A stretch of 64,000 bases of DNA, taken from the NCBI RefSeq assembly GCF_000472525.1, contig NZ_AWZT01000002.1, forward strand, positions 251,626 to 315,625, read 5' to 3'. Position numbers and translations under genes: made by a program. The notes under the pieces were generated by a model. It made no database searches, was not told the origin of the DNA, and saw only the letters and a program-made list of their open reading frames with translations. Below are positions 36,844 to 47,669 of this stretch, piece after piece (position 1 is the first letter of the stretch; every line of letters starts with the position of its first letter). The DNA comes from Paraburkholderia dilworthii (lineage in GTDB: Bacteria > Pseudomonadota > Gammaproteobacteria > Burkholderiales > Burkholderiaceae).

Positions 36844-37752
36844 ATGGCAAAGATCGGTTTCATCGGGCTCGGCATCATGGGCGCACATATGGCGCGCAAC
36901 CTCATCAAGGGCGGTCACACGCTGTTCGTAAACGGCGCATACCCGGTGCCCGAAGATCTGGGCAAGAGCACGAACGTCGTGGCCAATTCGACCGCGGTCG
37001 CGCAAGCCGCCGACATCGTCATCATCATGGTGCCCGATACGCCTGACGTGGCCAACGTTCTGTTCGCCGACGACGGCGTGGCCGCCGGTCTGACGGCAGG
37101 CAAGCTCGTGATCGACATGAGCTCGATCTCGCCGCTCGATACACAGGAGTTCGCGAAGAAGATCAACGCGCTCGGCGTCGACTACCTCGATGCGCCCGTG
37201 TCCGGTGGCGAAGTCGGCGCGCGCGAAGCAACGCTCACGATCATGGTGGGCGGTCCGGAAAAAGCCTTCGCGCAGGCAAAACCGCTGTTCGAACTGATGG
37301 GCAAGAACATCTCGCTGATCGGCGAGAACGGTGCAGGCCAGACGTGCAAGGTCGCGAACCAGATCATCGTCGCGCTGAACATCGAAGCGGTAGCCGAAGC
37401 ACTGCTGTTCGCGTCCCGCTCGGGTGCCGATCCGGAACGTGTGCGCAAGGCGTTGATGGGCGGCTTCGCTTCGTCGCGCATTCTGGAAGTGCATGGCGAA
37501 CGGATGACCAGGCGCACGTTCAATCCGGGCTTCCGTATCGAACTGCATCAAAAGGATCTGAACCTCGCACTCGACGGCGCGCGCAAGCTGGGCATCGCGC
37601 TGCCGCACACCGCGAGTGCGCAGCAATTGTTCAGCGTATGCGCGGCCAACGGCGGCAAGGCATGGGATCACTCCGCGATGGTTCGCGCGCTGGAAATCAT
37701 GGCGAACTATGAAGTCGCGCAAGCGCCGGATAGCGAAGCGAAAGCAGCTTGA
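36844..37752 (+). CDS. glxR: 2-hydroxy-3-oxopropionate (tartronate semialdehyde) reductase
   Basis: This 302-residue beta-hydroxyacid dehydrogenase has a Rossmann GLGIMGAHMARNL, the signature DAPVSGGEVGAREATLTIMVGG, and catalytic Lys in GQTCKVANQI. It reduces tartronate semialdehyde to D-glycerate with NAD(P)H, completing the pathway from glyoxylate. Confidence 0.96.
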   Translation: MAKIGFIGLGIMGAHMARNLIKGGHTLFVNGAYPVPEDLGKSTNVVANSTAVAQAADIVIIMVPDTPDVANVLFADDGVAAGLTAGKLVIDMSSISPLDTQEFAKKINALGVDYLDAPVSGGEVGAREATLTIMVGGPEKAFAQAKPLFELMGKNISLIGENGAGQTCKVANQIIVALNIEAVAEALLFASRSGADPERVRKALMGGFASSRILEVHGERMTRRTFNPGFRIELHQKDLNLALDGARKLGIALPHTASAQQLFSVCAANGGKAWDHSAMVRALEIMANYEVAQAPDSEAKAA

Positions 37753-38342
37753 TCCTGCGGCGTTTCTTCGCGGGCTGCGGATTCGAATCAGCAACGGCCG
37801 CATGCCTCGCAACCCGCCGATAGTTCAGTAATACCGATTGCCTCGGATGTTGGCTCGTCAACGCCACGGCAATCGCAAGTGGGGCGCCCGGTTCGTCGCG
37901 CGGCATCGTGGCGGAACGGGCAAATCGTGCCGCTCTGGGCTGAGAGCGGCAAAGTGGGGTCCGCAGCGGCACCCGGCGACGCCGGGGAAGCCTTGGTCGG
38001 TCAGACGTCGTCGTCGGGTGTCCGGCTGTCGGATTCTTGTTCATGCTTTTTCCGCCATTCAGTCGCGCAGCGCGCTCGCTCATGCGCCGCCGGGATGCAC
38101 GTTCGCTTGCATTTGCTTGCAACTTCGTGCCCGCCTCCCTACCTTTCTTGACACTTCCCCATCAGCTTTTCTCCTACACTCGTGAGTCTGCTGGATGCAT
38201 TCGGGCGCGCGTGCCGCTTCGTCATCGCATGCGCGTTGTGCGGCGTGTTCCGTTCGCTGGCGCTTCGCGGCCGCGTGCATCGCAACGAGTGCTTAACCCG
38301 TACGCAAAGCATGCTTGCGTACCAACATGAGGAGTGTGATCG
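37753..38342. other. No convincing gene in 590 bp
   Basis: Frames on both strands are Arg/Ser-rich and unrecognisable. TTGACA at 38148-38153 could be a -35 box, but no -10 at normal spacing was found. The AGGAGTG ribosome site of the next gene is at its right end. Confidence 0.4.
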
Positions 38343-38837
38343 ATGGGTATTCTCAGTTTCATCAAGGAAGCCGGCGAAAAACTGTTCAGCGCCGCGTCCA
38401 CGCCGGCCAAGGCTGAATCCGCGCCCGCCGCACCCGACCTTGCGGCGCTGAACAAGACCGCGGGCGACGCGATCGCGACTTACATCCGCAGCCAGGGTCT
38501 GGACGCAACCAGTCTGCAAGTCACGTACGACGGCACGAGCCACACAGTGACCGTATCGGGCGAAGCGGCGGACCAGTCGACCAAGGACAAGATTCTGGTC
38601 GCAGCCGGCAATGTGCAGAACGTCGACAAGGTGGACGATCAACTGAGCGTGACCGCGCCCGCCGCGGCACCCACGCAGTTCCATACGGTGGTGCCGGGCG
38701 ACAACCTGTGGAAGATCGCCGAGAAGTACTACGGCAGCGGCGCGAAAAACGACGTGATCTTCCAGGCCAATACGCCGATGCTGAAGAGCCCGGACAAGAT
38801 CTATCCGGGCCAGGTGCTGGTGATTCCGGCTGTGTGA
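38343..38837 (+). CDS. kbp: BON-LysM protein, Kbp (YgaU) family
   Basis: This 164-residue protein has MGILSFIKEAGEKLF at the N-terminus, as in Kbp, a BON domain (about 40-105) and a LysM domain (about 112-162, FHTVVPGDNLWKIAEKYYG to YPGQVLVIP). The E. coli homologue is a cytosolic K+-binding protein. It has no signal peptide. Followed by a strong terminator. Confidence 0.92.
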   Translation: MGILSFIKEAGEKLFSAASTPAKAESAPAAPDLAALNKTAGDAIATYIRSQGLDATSLQVTYDGTSHTVTVSGEAADQSTKDKILVAAGNVQNVDKVDDQLSVTAPAAAPTQFHTVVPGDNLWKIAEKYYGSGAKNDVIFQANTPMLKSPDKIYPGQVLVIPAV

Positions 38838-38890
38838 TAAGCCATTGCAAGCGCCCACATTGCGCGAGTAAAACACCGCAGTAAACAACA

Positions 38891-38929
38891 ACGCGGCGCT
38901 CGAAGTAGCTACTCGAGCGCCGCGTTTTT
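38891..38929 (+). terminator. Rho-independent terminator after kbp
   Basis: A 13-bp perfect stem (38891-38903 with 38913-38925), a 9-base loop, and a T-run at 38925-38929. It separates kbp from the convergent asparaginase gene. Confidence 0.9.
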
Positions 38930-38962
38930 CGTTCAGCGCATTGTGCTAAAGACCGCGCAGCG

Positions 38963-39988
38963 TCAATACGTATCGAACGCCTTTTGCAGCGCGACCGGCC
39001 CCGCGCCGCCCGCGGCCAACGCCAGCATCAGCAGCACGCGTGCCTTGTACGGATTAAGCGAGCCGGCGCTGACGAAGCCGAGTGCATCGTCGGCGGCTGC
39101 GCCATTGCGCATCACATGCCCTGAGCCCACTCGCGACGAACGCACCACCGCAACGCCCTGCGAAGCGGCATCGGCAAGCGCCTGCGCGAGCGACGCGTGA
39201 ATCGAACCATTACCCGTGCCCGCGACGACGATGCCGCGCACGCCGGCCGTCACGAGCGCATCGACGGCAATGCGCGACACGCCGGCATAGCTCACGACGA
39301 TTTCCACATGCGGCCAATTCCCGCCGATCACGAATTCAGTCGCGAGCGTATGCCGACGCACCACGCTGCGCTGAAACTCGACGCGTCCATCCTGCACCCA
39401 GCCAAGCGCGCCGATTTCCGGCGACTGGAATGCATCGACGGCATAGGTGCTCGTCTTGACCACGTCGCGCGCGCTGTGAATCCTGTTGTTGAATGCAACG
39501 AGTACGCCCTGCCCGCGCGCGTCCGCATTTGCCGCGACAGTCACGGCGTTCAACAGATTGAGCGGACCGTCGGCGGACAACGCCGACGCCGGCCGCATTG
39601 CGGCTGTCAGCACCACCGGCTTATCGGACTTGATAGTCAGATGCAGCAAATACGCCGTTTCTTCCAGCGTATCGGTACCATGCGTGACCACCACGCCGTC
39701 GATGTCGTCGGCGGCAAGCAGCGCGTTGATGCGTTGCGCGAGCGTGGTCCACAGCGGCATCGCCATGTCCTTGCTGTCGACGCTCGCGATCTGCTCGGGC
39801 GCGATGCGGGCCACCGTCGACAAGGCCGGCACGACGGCCAGCAATTGTTCGACGCCGACCACACCGGCCTGGTAGCCCGACGTATTGGTGGCGTCGGCGG
39901 CCGCGCCGGCAATCGTGCCGCCGGTGGCGAGCACGGCGATGCGCGGCAGCGGCGCCACGGCGCTTGAGGAGGAGGTCTGTGAGTTCAT
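38963..39988 (-). CDS. L-asparaginase
   Basis: This 341-residue protein has IAVLATGGTIAG (first catalytic Thr) and VVVTHGTDTLEETA (second Thr-Asp pair), plus LTAAMRPASALSADGP and GIVVAGTGNGSI. This is the type II asparaginase pattern. There is no signal peptide: the N-terminus is polar (MNSQTSSSS), so a cytosolic location is likely. It hydrolyses Asn to Asp and ammonia. Confidence 0.93.
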   Translation of the reverse strand: MNSQTSSSSAVAPLPRIAVLATGGTIAGAAADATNTSGYQAGVVGVEQLLAVVPALSTVARIAPEQIASVDSKDMAMPLWTTLAQRINALLAADDIDGVVVTHGTDTLEETAYLLHLTIKSDKPVVLTAAMRPASALSADGPLNLLNAVTVAANADARGQGVLVAFNNRIHSARDVVKTSTYAVDAFQSPEIGALGWVQDGRVEFQRSVVRRHTLATEFVIGGNWPHVEIVVSYAGVSRIAVDALVTAGVRGIVVAGTGNGSIHASLAQALADAASQGVAVVRSSRVGSGHVMRNGAAADDALGFVSAGSLNPYKARVLLMLALAAGGAGPVALQKAFDTY

Positions 39989-40064
39989 GGCGGCGATTGT
40001 AAGCGATGATGCGCTGCCGTCGCGCGCCTTTGAACCGGCAAAAGCCGCTTCGGCTCCTAGCGCT

Positions 40065-40991
40065 TCACACTGCCTCGCGCAACTGCGCGGCGATTTCCGC
40101 CTCGGTCAGTTGCGGTGCGAACATCTCGATCAGACGGTACGCGTACGCGCGCAAAAACGCGCCCTTGCGCAAGCCGACACGCGTCGTGCTCGCCTCGAAC
40201 AGATGCTGCGTGTCGAGCGCGACCAGTTCGCTGTCGCGCTTCGGATCGTAGGCCATTGCTGCGACCACGCCGATACCCATTCCAAGCTCGACGTAGGTCT
40301 TGATCACGTCGGCGTCGATTGCGGTCAGCACCACGTCGGGCAGCGCTCCCGCTTTCGCGAACGCCTGGTCGATATGCGAGCGGCCCGTAAAATCCTGGTC
40401 ATACGTGACGATCGGGAATTCGGCGATTTCGTCGAGCGTCAGATTCGGGCGGCCAACGAGCGGATGATCCTTCGGCACGACCACCACGTGATGCCACGAA
40501 TAGCACGGAAACGTGACGATATCGGGGAAACGGTCGAGCGCTTCCGTCGAAATGCCGATATCGGCTTCGCCATTGATGATCATCTGAGCGATTTGTTGCG
40601 GACTACCCTGGCGCAGCGCCAGATGCACCTTCGGAAAAACCTCGGTGAACTGACGAATCACCTTCGGCAGCGCGTAACGGGCCTGCGTGTGCGTGGTCGC
40701 CACGACCAGATGGCCGCTGTCCTGATCCGCGTACTGGCGCGCGACGCGACGCAAGTTCTCCGCATCGAGCAGCATCCGCTCGATCAGTTGATGCACCGCC
40801 TTGCCCGGTTCGGTGAGACCCGTAAGGCGCTTGCCGCGTCGAATGAAGATGTCGACGCCGAGTTCGTCCTCGAGGTCCTTGATCTGTTTCGATACGCCCG
40901 ACTGCGACGTGTACAGCACGTTCGCCACTTCGGTCAGGTTCATGTTCTGCCGCACGGCCTCGCGCACGAAGCGCAATTGCTGGAAGTTCAT
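40065..40991 (-). CDS. cysB: CysB-family sulfur regulator
   Basis: This 308-residue LysR protein is of CysB type: MNFQQLRFVREAVRQNMNLTEVANVLYTSQSGVSKQ across the HTH (split here), then ATTHTQARYALP, where the TTHTQARY segment binds sulfate or O-acetylserine. It is placed directly after cysA, so it is probably co-transcribed with the sulfate operon it regulates. Confidence 0.95.
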   Translation of the reverse strand: MNFQQLRFVREAVRQNMNLTEVANVLYTSQSGVSKQIKDLEDELGVDIFIRRGKRLTGLTEPGKAVHQLIERMLLDAENLRRVARQYADQDSGHLVVATTHTQARYALPKVIRQFTEVFPKVHLALRQGSPQQIAQMIINGEADIGISTEALDRFPDIVTFPCYSWHHVVVVPKDHPLVGRPNLTLDEIAEFPIVTYDQDFTGRSHIDQAFAKAGALPDVVLTAIDADVIKTYVELGMGIGVVAAMAYDPKRDSELVALDTQHLFEASTTRVGLRKGAFLRAYAYRLIEMFAPQLTEAEIAAQLREAV

Positions 40992-41071
40992 CTTGAAGTG
41001 TCCGGTTCAGCGAGAGTCAGGTTGTTCGAGTTATTCAGTTCGTTCGCGTTGCGTCGCATCGAGTCATGCGC

Positions 41072-42130
41072 TCATTGCGCCGGGAACAGACGCAGCGCGC
41101 GCGGCACCGCGGTCACGCCGTCGCCGACCGCCAGTTGCAGTTCGCGCCACGCTTCGCGATCGAGTTCGGCTTCGAGCAGATTGCCCTCGCGCCCCGCGAG
41201 TTCGACCCGCACCGAGCCGCCCAATGTCACGACGCGCCGCACATCGACGACGATACCCTCGCGATGTCCCGCCGACTGCGGATACAACTGCAGATCGTGC
41301 GGACGCACGTAGGCGAAAGCCGGGCCGCTGAAATCGGTGCTGATCGCAACCGGCAACGCAGCGCCGTCCACCACGAAACCGCTCGCGTCGACCTTGCCGT
41401 GCAAGCGGTTCGCCGCACCGAGAAACTCGTAGACAAACGACGTTTGCGGGTGGTCGTACACGTCCTGCGGACTGCCGACCTGCTCCACGTGTCCGCGATT
41501 GAGCACGACGATACGGTCCGCCACTTCGAGCGCCTCTTCCTGGTCGTGCGTGACGAAAATGGTCGAGATGTGAAGATCGTCGTGCAGCCGCCGCAACCAA
41601 CTGCGCAATTCCTTGCGGACCTTCGCATCGAGGGCGCCGAACGGTTCGTCGAGAAGCAGCACCTTGGGCTCGACTGCAAGCGCGCGGGCCAGTGCGATAC
41701 GCTGCCGCTGTCCGCCCGACAGTTCCGACGGGTAGCGCTGCGCGAGCCAATCGAGCTGCACCAGCTTGAGCAGTTCATGGACCTTCTCGCGGATCACCGC
41801 TTCCGACGGACGCTCCTTCCTCGGCTTCACGCGCAAGCCGAACGCCACGTTTTCGAACACCGTCATATGACGGAACAACGCGTAATGCTGGAACACGAAG
41901 CCCACTTCGCGCTCACGGGCGCCGACGGTTGCGACGTCCTGGCCTTGCAGCACGACCTGACCGCCGTCCGCGTACTCGAGACCCGCGATCACGCGCAACA
42001 ACGTGGTCTTGCCACACCCCGAGGGCCCGAGCAGCGCAACCAGTTCGCCCGGCGGAAAGTCGAGCGAGACATTGTCCAGCGCGACGAAATCGCCGAAGCG
42101 CTTCTGCAGGTTACGTACGGTGATACCCAT
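41072..42130 (-). CDS. cysA: Sulfate/thiosulfate ABC transporter ATPase
   Basis: This 352-residue protein has Walker [14 protein letters not shown]-loop FVFQHYALF, signature [15 protein letters not shown], Walker [14 protein letters not shown]-loop VTHDQ, and a C-terminal TOBE-like regulatory part. The ATG overlaps the cysW stop (TAATG). A larger upstream-extended frame exists but lacks family sequence. Confidence 0.97.
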   Translation of the reverse strand: MGITVRNLQKRFGDFVALDNVSLDFPPGELVALLGPSGCGKTTLLRVIAGLEYADGGQVVLQGQDVATVGAREREVGFVFQHYALFRHMTVFENVAFGLRVKPRKERPSEAVIREKVHELLKLVQLDWLAQRYPSELSGGQRQRIALARALAVEPKVLLLDEPFGALDAKVRKELRSWLRRLHDDLHISTIFVTHDQEEALEVADRIVVLNRGHVEQVGSPQDVYDHPQTSFVYEFLGAANRLHGKVDASGFVVDGAALPVAISTDFSGPAFAYVRPHDLQLYPQSAGHREGIVVDVRRVVTLGGSVRVELAGREGNLLEAELDREAWRELQLAVGDGVTAVPRALRLFPAQ

Positions 42131-43209
42131 TACAGCTCTCCTTGCTTGAGCGGATGTTGCTGCGAGACTTGTGTTTTCCGCGGCTGAGCAGTAGTAGCCG
42201 AAGCGGACGGGGAAGCGAAAGACGAAGCCGACGAAGCCGAGGATAGAGCCGCAGGCAGAGCGACAGGTCCGGCATGCGCAGGCACATCGCGAGCGTCCGA
42301 CAGTTCCGCCGACATATGACGCTCGGCGAGCAGCTTCAGCGCGAGCGTCACGAGTGCGAGCGAGGCCAGCACCGAGGCCACCGCGAACGCCGCCGAGAAG
42401 TTGTATTCGTTGTAGAGGATTTCGACGTGCAGCGGCATCGTGTCGGTCTGGCCGCGAATATGGCCCGACACGACCGACACTGCGCCGAACTCGCCCATCG
42501 CGCGCGCATTGCACAGAATCACGCCATACAGCAGGCCCCACTTCACGTTGGGCAGCGTGACGCGGCGAAAGATCTGCCAGCCGGACGCACCGAGCACATG
42601 CGCGGCTTCTTCTTCGTCGTTGCCTTGCGCCTGCATCAGCGGAATCAGTTCGCGCGCGACGAACGGGAACGTCACGAAGATCGTCGCGAGCACAATGCCG
42701 GGCACCGCGAAAATGATCTGCACGTTATGCGCTTGCAGCCACGGGCCGAACCATCCTTGCGCGCCGAACATCAACACATAGATGAGACCCGAGATCACTG
42801 GCGACACCGAGAACGGCAGATCGATCAGTGTGGTCAGGAGCGCCTTGCCGCGAAACTCGAATTTCGCGATACACCACGAAGCCGCGAGGCCGAACACGAG
42901 ATTCAGCGGCACCGCAATTCCTGCCGTAATCGCCGTCAGCTTGATGGCCGCGAGCGCGTCCGGGTCCGCGAGCGATTCCAGATAGAAACCGAGGCCCTTG
43001 TTCAACGCCTGATAAAACACGGCGACGAGCGGCACGACGAGAAAGAGCGCGAGAAACAACAGCGCGATGCCGGTCAGAATCCAGCGCACGAGCGGCGGTT
43101 CAGTGACCGGATCGGGCCGGCGCGCCACGTTCAGTGGCGCGCGCGGAGCCACGGCGTGCGCCTTCCCACCGTCCGCGTGATCGATGCTATCGGCCGGATG
43201 GCGGCTCAT
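42130..43209 (-). CDS. cysW: Sulfate ABC transporter permease CysW
   Basis: This 359-residue protein has six TM helices and the EAA loop [22 protein letters not shown] that contacts CysA. The N-terminal 45 residues are polar, and a C-terminal extension rich in Ala, Ser and Pro follows the last helix. The ATG at 43209 overlaps the cysT stop (ATGA). Confidence 0.96.
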   Translation of the reverse strand: MSRHPADSIDHADGGKAHAVAPRAPLNVARRPDPVTEPPLVRWILTGIALLFLALFLVVPLVAVFYQALNKGLGFYLESLADPDALAAIKLTAITAGIAVPLNLVFGLAASWCIAKFEFRGKALLTTLIDLPFSVSPVISGLIYVLMFGAQGWFGPWLQAHNVQIIFAVPGIVLATIFVTFPFVARELIPLMQAQGNDEEEAAHVLGASGWQIFRRVTLPNVKWGLLYGVILCNARAMGEFGAVSVVSGHIRGQTDTMPLHVEILYNEYNFSAAFAVASVLASLALVTLALKLLAERHMSAELSDARDVPAHAGPVALPAALSSASSASSFASPSASATTAQPRKTQVSQQHPLKQGEL

Positions 43210-44102
43210 TGCAGGCCTCCGCCGATGCTTGCAACGCTTACCGCGGCCGGCGCCGGCCCCGCGCTGCCGCGACTCGTGCGGCGCTGCAAATACCACTGGA
43301 GCGTATTGATGAAGAGCAGCATCAGGAACGAGACGACGAGCATCACGACGGCAAGCGCGGTAGCCCCGGCGTAGTCATACTGCTCGAGCTTGGTGATGAT
43401 GAGGAGCGACGTGATTTCCGACTTCATCGGCACATTGCCCGCAATGAAAATGACCGAGCCGTATTCGCCGAGTGCGCGCGCGAACGCGAGTGCGAAGCCC
43501 GTCAGCAACGCCGGCAACACCGCCGGCAACACCACGCGGCGAAACGTCAGCCAGCGCGATGCGCCGAGGCACGCGGCGGCCTCTTCCTGCTCGCGCTCGA
43601 ACTCTTCGAGCACCGGCTGCACCGTGCGCACGACGAACGGCAAACCGATGAACGTGAGCGCGACGAGCACGCCCACTGGCGTGAAAGCGACCTTTAGCCC
43701 GAGCGGCTCGAGGAACTGTCCGATCCAGCCGTTGCCCGCGTACACCGCCGCCAGCGAAATGCCGGCCACCGACGTGGGCAGCGCAAACGGCAGATCGACC
43801 ACGGCGTCGACGATGCGCTTGAACGGAAACCTATACCGCACAAGCACCCATGCGACCAGAAAGCCGAACACCGCGTTGATCAGCGCCCCGCCCAGCGCGG
43901 AAAAGAAAGTCAGCCGGTACGAGGCCAGCACGCGTGGCGAACTGACCGCGCGCACGAACTGGCTCCAGTCGAGCGTCGCCGTCTTCAGAAAGGTCGCTGT
44001 GAGCGGAATCAGCACCACGAGGCTCAGATAAGCCACCGTGATGCCGAGTGTCAGGCCGAAACCGGGCAAGGCGCTCGGTTTCCGGAAGGTCAACGTGGTC
44101 AT
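43206..44102 (-). CDS. cysT: Sulfate ABC transporter permease CysT (CysU)
   Basis: This 298-residue permease has [20 protein letters not shown] at the first helix and an EAA loop [22 protein letters not shown]. It forms the channel with CysW. The upstream gene is the periplasmic binding protein, 146 bp away across a hairpin. Confidence 0.96.
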   Translation of the reverse strand: MTTLTFRKPSALPGFGLTLGITVAYLSLVVLIPLTATFLKTATLDWSQFVRAVSSPRVLASYRLTFFSALGGALINAVFGFLVAWVLVRYRFPFKRIVDAVVDLPFALPTSVAGISLAAVYAGNGWIGQFLEPLGLKVAFTPVGVLVALTFIGLPFVVRTVQPVLEEFEREQEEAAACLGASRWLTFRRVVLPAVLPALLTGFALAFARALGEYGSVIFIAGNVPMKSEITSLLIITKLEQYDYAGATALAVVMLVVSFLMLLFINTLQWYLQRRTSRGSAGPAPAAVSVASIGGGLQ

Positions 44103-44188
44103 GCTCTTACTCTTTCAGGTTGATGCTCGTGCTGCCGGCCGCCTGGTCCTGATCGGCCAAAAGCGCGCCACTGGCACGCTCCGGAAGT

Positions 44189-44206
44189 GACGCGCAATGG
44201 CGCGTC
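44189..44206 (-). other. Hairpin between the binding-protein gene and cysT
   Basis: GACGCGC (44189-44195) and GCGCGTC (44200-44206) form a 7-bp stem with loop AATG, without a U-run. Such hairpins after a binding-protein gene often stabilise its mRNA, so that it is made in excess over the permeases; that role is inferred. Confidence 0.5.
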
Positions 44207-44248
44207 GCATGGCCCAGCCCGCCGGCTGCAGCGCGGACTTCAGCCGTG

Positions 44249-45298
44249 TTACTGCGGCTGGTAGATCGAATCGAACACGCCGCCGTCGGCAAAGTGCGTC
44301 TTCTGCGCGTTGGCCCAGCCGCCGAACGAATCGTCGACCGTGTACAGTTTCAGCTTCGGAAACTTCGAGGTCAGTTCGGCCGGAACCTTGTTCGAACGCG
44401 GACGGTAGAAGTTCTTCGCAGCGATTTCCTGGCCCTGCTCGCTATAGAGGAAGTTCAGGTACGCTTCGGCCAGCTTGCGCGTGCCGTGCTTGTCGACGAC
44501 CTTATCCACCACGGCCACCGGCGGCTCGGCCAGAATGCTCACGGACGGCACGACGATCTGGAACTTGTCCGGACCGAATTCCTTCAGCGACAGAAACGCC
44601 TCGTTTTCCCACGCGATCAGCACATCGCCGATGCCGCGTTGCACGAAGCTGGTGGTCGCCCCGCGCGCACCGGAATCGAGCACGCCGGCGTTCTTGTACA
44701 GCTTGCCGACAAATTCCCTGGCCTTCTGGTCGTTGCCGCCCGGCTGATGCGCGGCATACGCCCACGCCGCGAGATAGTTCCAGCGCGCACCGCCCGAAGT
44801 CTTTGGATTCGGCGTCACGATTGACACGCCCGGCTTCGTCAAATCGTCCCAATCCTTGATGTGCTTCGGGTTGCCCTTGCGCACCAGAAACACGATCGTC
44901 GACGTGTACGGCGACGCGTTATCGGGCAAGCGCTTTTGCCAGCCCTTGTCGATCAAACCCTTGTTCGCGATCGCGTCGATGTCGTAAGCGAGCGCAAGCG
45001 TCACGACGTCGGCCTGCAAACCGTCGAGCACCGAGCGCGCCTGCGCGCCCGAACCGCCGTGTGACTGCTTGAACGTGACCGTTTCGCCGGTTTTCGCCTT
45101 CCATTCCTTGCCGAAGGCCTGATTCACGTCCTGGTAGAGCTCGCGAGTCGGGTCGTACGAAACGTTCAGCAGCGTGGTGTCGGCGGCTTGCGCGTGGCCG
45201 GCTGCGCCGAGCGCGCCAAGCGCAGTTGCCGCGCCGAGCGCAAGCGCTGCGATGAGTTTTCGCCGCTTGCCTGCCCGCCCGGTGTCCTGATAGTTCAT
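44249..45298 (-). CDS. sbp: Periplasmic sulfate-binding protein
   Basis: This 349-residue protein has a signal peptide ([25 protein letters not shown], cleavage near 38) and family motifs [47 protein letters not shown] and [16 protein letters not shown]. First gene of the sulfate uptake operon; CysB control from the region upstream of 45298 is expected. Confidence 0.95.
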   Translation of the reverse strand: MNYQDTGRAGKRRKLIAALALGAATALGALGAAGHAQAADTTLLNVSYDPTRELYQDVNQAFGKEWKAKTGETVTFKQSHGGSGAQARSVLDGLQADVVTLALAYDIDAIANKGLIDKGWQKRLPDNASPYTSTIVFLVRKGNPKHIKDWDDLTKPGVSIVTPNPKTSGGARWNYLAAWAYAAHQPGGNDQKAREFVGKLYKNAGVLDSGARGATTSFVQRGIGDVLIAWENEAFLSLKEFGPDKFQIVVPSVSILAEPPVAVVDKVVDKHGTRKLAEAYLNFLYSEQGQEIAAKNFYRPRSNKVPAELTSKFPKLKLYTVDDSFGGWANAQKTHFADGGVFDSIYQPQ

Positions 45299-45565
45299 GC
45301 CAAGTTCTCCGCGTGTTGGTCCGCTGAAACAGCGTCTGGTGTTGTTCTGCGTCGGGTCACGTGCACATGAGCGACTGGAAGGCCAGTCTATCGAAGGCCT
45401 TTCATCATTAAAAATAATGTTTCTTCATTTTTTAATACGCAAAAGTGGTAATGACAGCCAGATAAGGCGTTGCGGCATGAAAACGACTGTCCCGACGTCG
45501 ATTTGCGACGTCGCAGCTGCGGTGTCCCGCGCGAACTTAAAGTAAAGCTTGAATTGCGCCGAATA

Positions 45566-45601
45566 CTGTATAAAAATACAGCCACCTGTTCATCCATACA
45601 G
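45566..45601. promoter_or_regulatory. Two LexA (SOS) boxes upstream of lexA
   Basis: CTGTATAAAAATACAG (45566-45581) is close to consensus, and CTGTTCATCCATACAG (45586-45601) is a second CTG-N10-CAG site. Their starts are 20 bp apart (two helical turns), ending 8 bp before the lexA ATG. They indicate autoregulation. Confidence 0.92.
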
Positions 45602-45608
45602 TGGCCCT

Positions 45609-46259
45609 ATGACCAAACTCACCGCACGACAGCAGCAGGTTTTCGATCTGATCCGCCGGGCTATCGAACGCACCGGTTTTCCGCCCACCCGTGCGGAGAT
45701 CGCTGCCGAGCTGGGTTTCAGTTCGGCCAATTCGGCTGAAGAGCATCTGCGGGCGCTTGCCCGCAAGGGCGTGATCGAACTCGCGGCCGGCGCGTCGCGC
45801 GGCATCCGCTTACTGGCGGGCCCGGACGACGCGCCGCATCAGTTCACGCTGCCGCACACCAGCATCATGCAACTGTCGCTGCCGCTGATCGGCCGGGTTG
45901 CCGCGGGTAGTCCGATCCTCGCGCAGGAACATATCGCGCAGCACTATGCGTGCGACCCAGCGCTGTTCTCGAGCAAGCCCGATTACCTGCTCAAGGTGCG
46001 CGGCCTGTCCATGCGCGACGCAGGCATCTTCGACGGCGATCTGCTCGCGGTGCAGAAAAGAAGCGAGGCCAAAGACGGCCAGATCATCATTGCGCGGCTG
46101 GGCGACGACGTCACCGTCAAGCGGCTGAAGCGCCGCCCCAATGGTATCGAGCTGATTGCCGAGAACCCCGATTACGAGAACATCTTCGTTGAGACAGGCA
46201 GTGCGGATTTCGCGCTCGAAGGCATCGCTGTCGGGCTGATTCGCCCGGGCGAGTTCTGA
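45609..46259 (+). CDS. lexA: LexA repressor/autopeptidase
   Basis: This 216-residue protein starts [15 protein letters not shown], with the w[30 protein letters not shown] and the cleavage site VAAGSP (Ala-Gly). The serine of [14 protein letters not shown] and the lysine of [10 protein letters not shown] are the catalytic pair. It represses SOS genes and self-cleaves with RecA filaments. Confidence 0.98.
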   Translation: MTKLTARQQQVFDLIRRAIERTGFPPTRAEIAAELGFSSANSAEEHLRALARKGVIELAAGASRGIRLLAGPDDAPHQFTLPHTSIMQLSLPLIGRVAAGSPILAQEHIAQHYACDPALFSSKPDYLLKVRGLSMRDAGIFDGDLLAVQKRSEAKDGQIIIARLGDDVTVKRLKRRPNGIELIAENPDYENIFVETGSADFALEGIAVGLIRPGEF

Positions 46260-46409
46260 TAGCGCCCGCAAGGTCGGCTCAATTGGCAAAAAGCTCAATG
46301 CGAGTTCAGTGCGTGCTCAATGTGCTCACTGGGTTGTCGTCCCGCTGATTAGCCAACCGCTCACTCACCGACTAAAGCAGCACTTACGTTGAATCGCCCG
46401 GAGAGACTC

Positions 46410-46766
46410 ATGGAACGCCTTGCCCGCCTGTTGCCGTTTCGCCAGTTCGGCCGTCTGCGCCATCTGCGCAAGCTGGTGCCTTGCTCATTAATCGAAGCGT
46501 CCACGGCCGCTACTGCGTCGCTGTTCGATTCGCCCGCTAGCGGCTCCGGCCTGCAAGCTGCGCTGCCTTCTTCATTGCCGGCATTCGCTCGCGTGTCGCT
46601 GAATTCGGGACTCAATACAGCCGAGCCGGCGCGGCGCGCGCCTGTGCGGGTGTACCACGGGCCATCGCGGCTCATCATGGTCGGTACGGTGGATGCGGTG
46701 TGCCGCATGATCGATCGCTGCATCGCCGATGAAACCAACGTCCACGGCGCGGTGTTCGAATCCTGA
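46410..46766 (+). CDS. Hypothetical protein
   Basis: This 118-residue protein has GGAG upstream of the ATG at 46410. A central Ala/Ser-rich region leads to a more conserved-looking C-terminus (RVYHGPSRLIMVGTVDAVCRMID). No domain or signal peptide is recognised. It follows lexA by 150 bp in the same direction. Confidence 0.5.
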   Translation: MERLARLLPFRQFGRLRHLRKLVPCSLIEASTAATASLFDSPASGSGLQAALPSSLPAFARVSLNSGLNTAEPARRAPVRVYHGPSRLIMVGTVDAVCRMIDRCIADETNVHGAVFES

Positions 46767-46880
46767 TGGGCCGTAAGGTGTGCGGGTGCGTGGCTGGCAA
46801 CATGCTTTCTGGCAGCGCACGGATCGTTTCAACGCGGCTGCGGTCCACGTTAGATCACACCTGATAGAGAGTTCCGCCCG

Positions 46881-47552
46881 ATGGCAGTTTCAATGCACAA
46901 GAAGCGCGGCGCCCGTCCGCTTATCGTCGCGCTGATCGTTATGGTGGTGATTGCCGCGCTGGGTTTCGCTTATGCGTCGCCGTATATCGCGCTCAATAAC
47001 CTCAAACGCGCCGCCGACGCACGCGACGCGCAGACGGTGAATCAGTACGTCGATTTTCCCGCACTGCGCGAGAGCCTGAAGCAGCAAGTCACAGGCTTGC
47101 TAACGCGCCGGCTGGACTCACATGGGAATGGCGATCCGTTGGCTGCGATCGGCGCGATGATTGGCGTGGCACTGATCGGTCCGCTCGTCGACGCGTATGC
47201 GACGCCCGACGGCGTGGCCGCGCTGCTGAACGGCATGCCGCCGCGCGGTGAGCCGGGTGAGCGACCGCCCGCTCCGCCGGTCGCCGGCAATCCGCCCGCT
47301 GCGAAGGGGCCTGCGCCTGCATCGGCCGGTGCGGGTAACAACGCGAATAGCGGCGCTACCGGTAGTGCGACAGGCAACGCAGCGAGGAGCACAGCGCCGC
47401 CGCAACCGCCGCAAACCACGGCCGGCTATCGCGGCCTCAACGAGTTCGCCGTCACGTACCAGCACGGCGCCGGCGACGCCCGTTACTCCGCGATCTTCCT
47501 GCGCGAAGGTCTTTTCACGTGGAAGCTGGCGGCGGTCAATCTGAACGAGTGA
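46881..47552 (+). CDS. DUF2939 family membrane-anchored protein
   Basis: This 223-residue protein has one N-terminal TM helix (about 14-33), followed by the DUF2939 hallmark YIALNNLKRAADARDAQTVNQYVDFPALRESLKQQ (split over 37-71). A Pro/Ala/Gly-rich linker leads to a C-terminal domain ending FTWKLAAVNL. The bulk is probably periplasmic. Function unknown. Confidence 0.8.
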   Translation: MAVSMHKKRGARPLIVALIVMVVIAALGFAYASPYIALNNLKRAADARDAQTVNQYVDFPALRESLKQQVTGLLTRRLDSHGNGDPLAAIGAMIGVALIGPLVDAYATPDGVAALLNGMPPRGEPGERPPAPPVAGNPPAAKGPAPASAGAGNNANSGATGSATGNAARSTAPPQPPQTTAGYRGLNEFAVTYQHGAGDARYSAIFLREGLFTWKLAAVNLNE

Positions 47553-47669
47553 GCGCAAGCGCGGCTTTGCGGCTTTGAATCCCGGATGCTTGGGCAACGT
47601 GCCCGAGCGGCCTGCCCATACCGCATGCCGCATGCCCAAGCCCGCACGCTCACGCGCCAAGCCACACGC

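Noticed and set aside
37697..38122. 141-codon minus frame after glxR
   Set aside because: Arg-rich, overlaps the glxR 3' end, no motif or ribosome site.
39885..41312. 475-codon plus-strand frame over asparaginase, cysB and cysA
   Set aside because: It covers parts of three well-supported minus-strand genes and has no domain.
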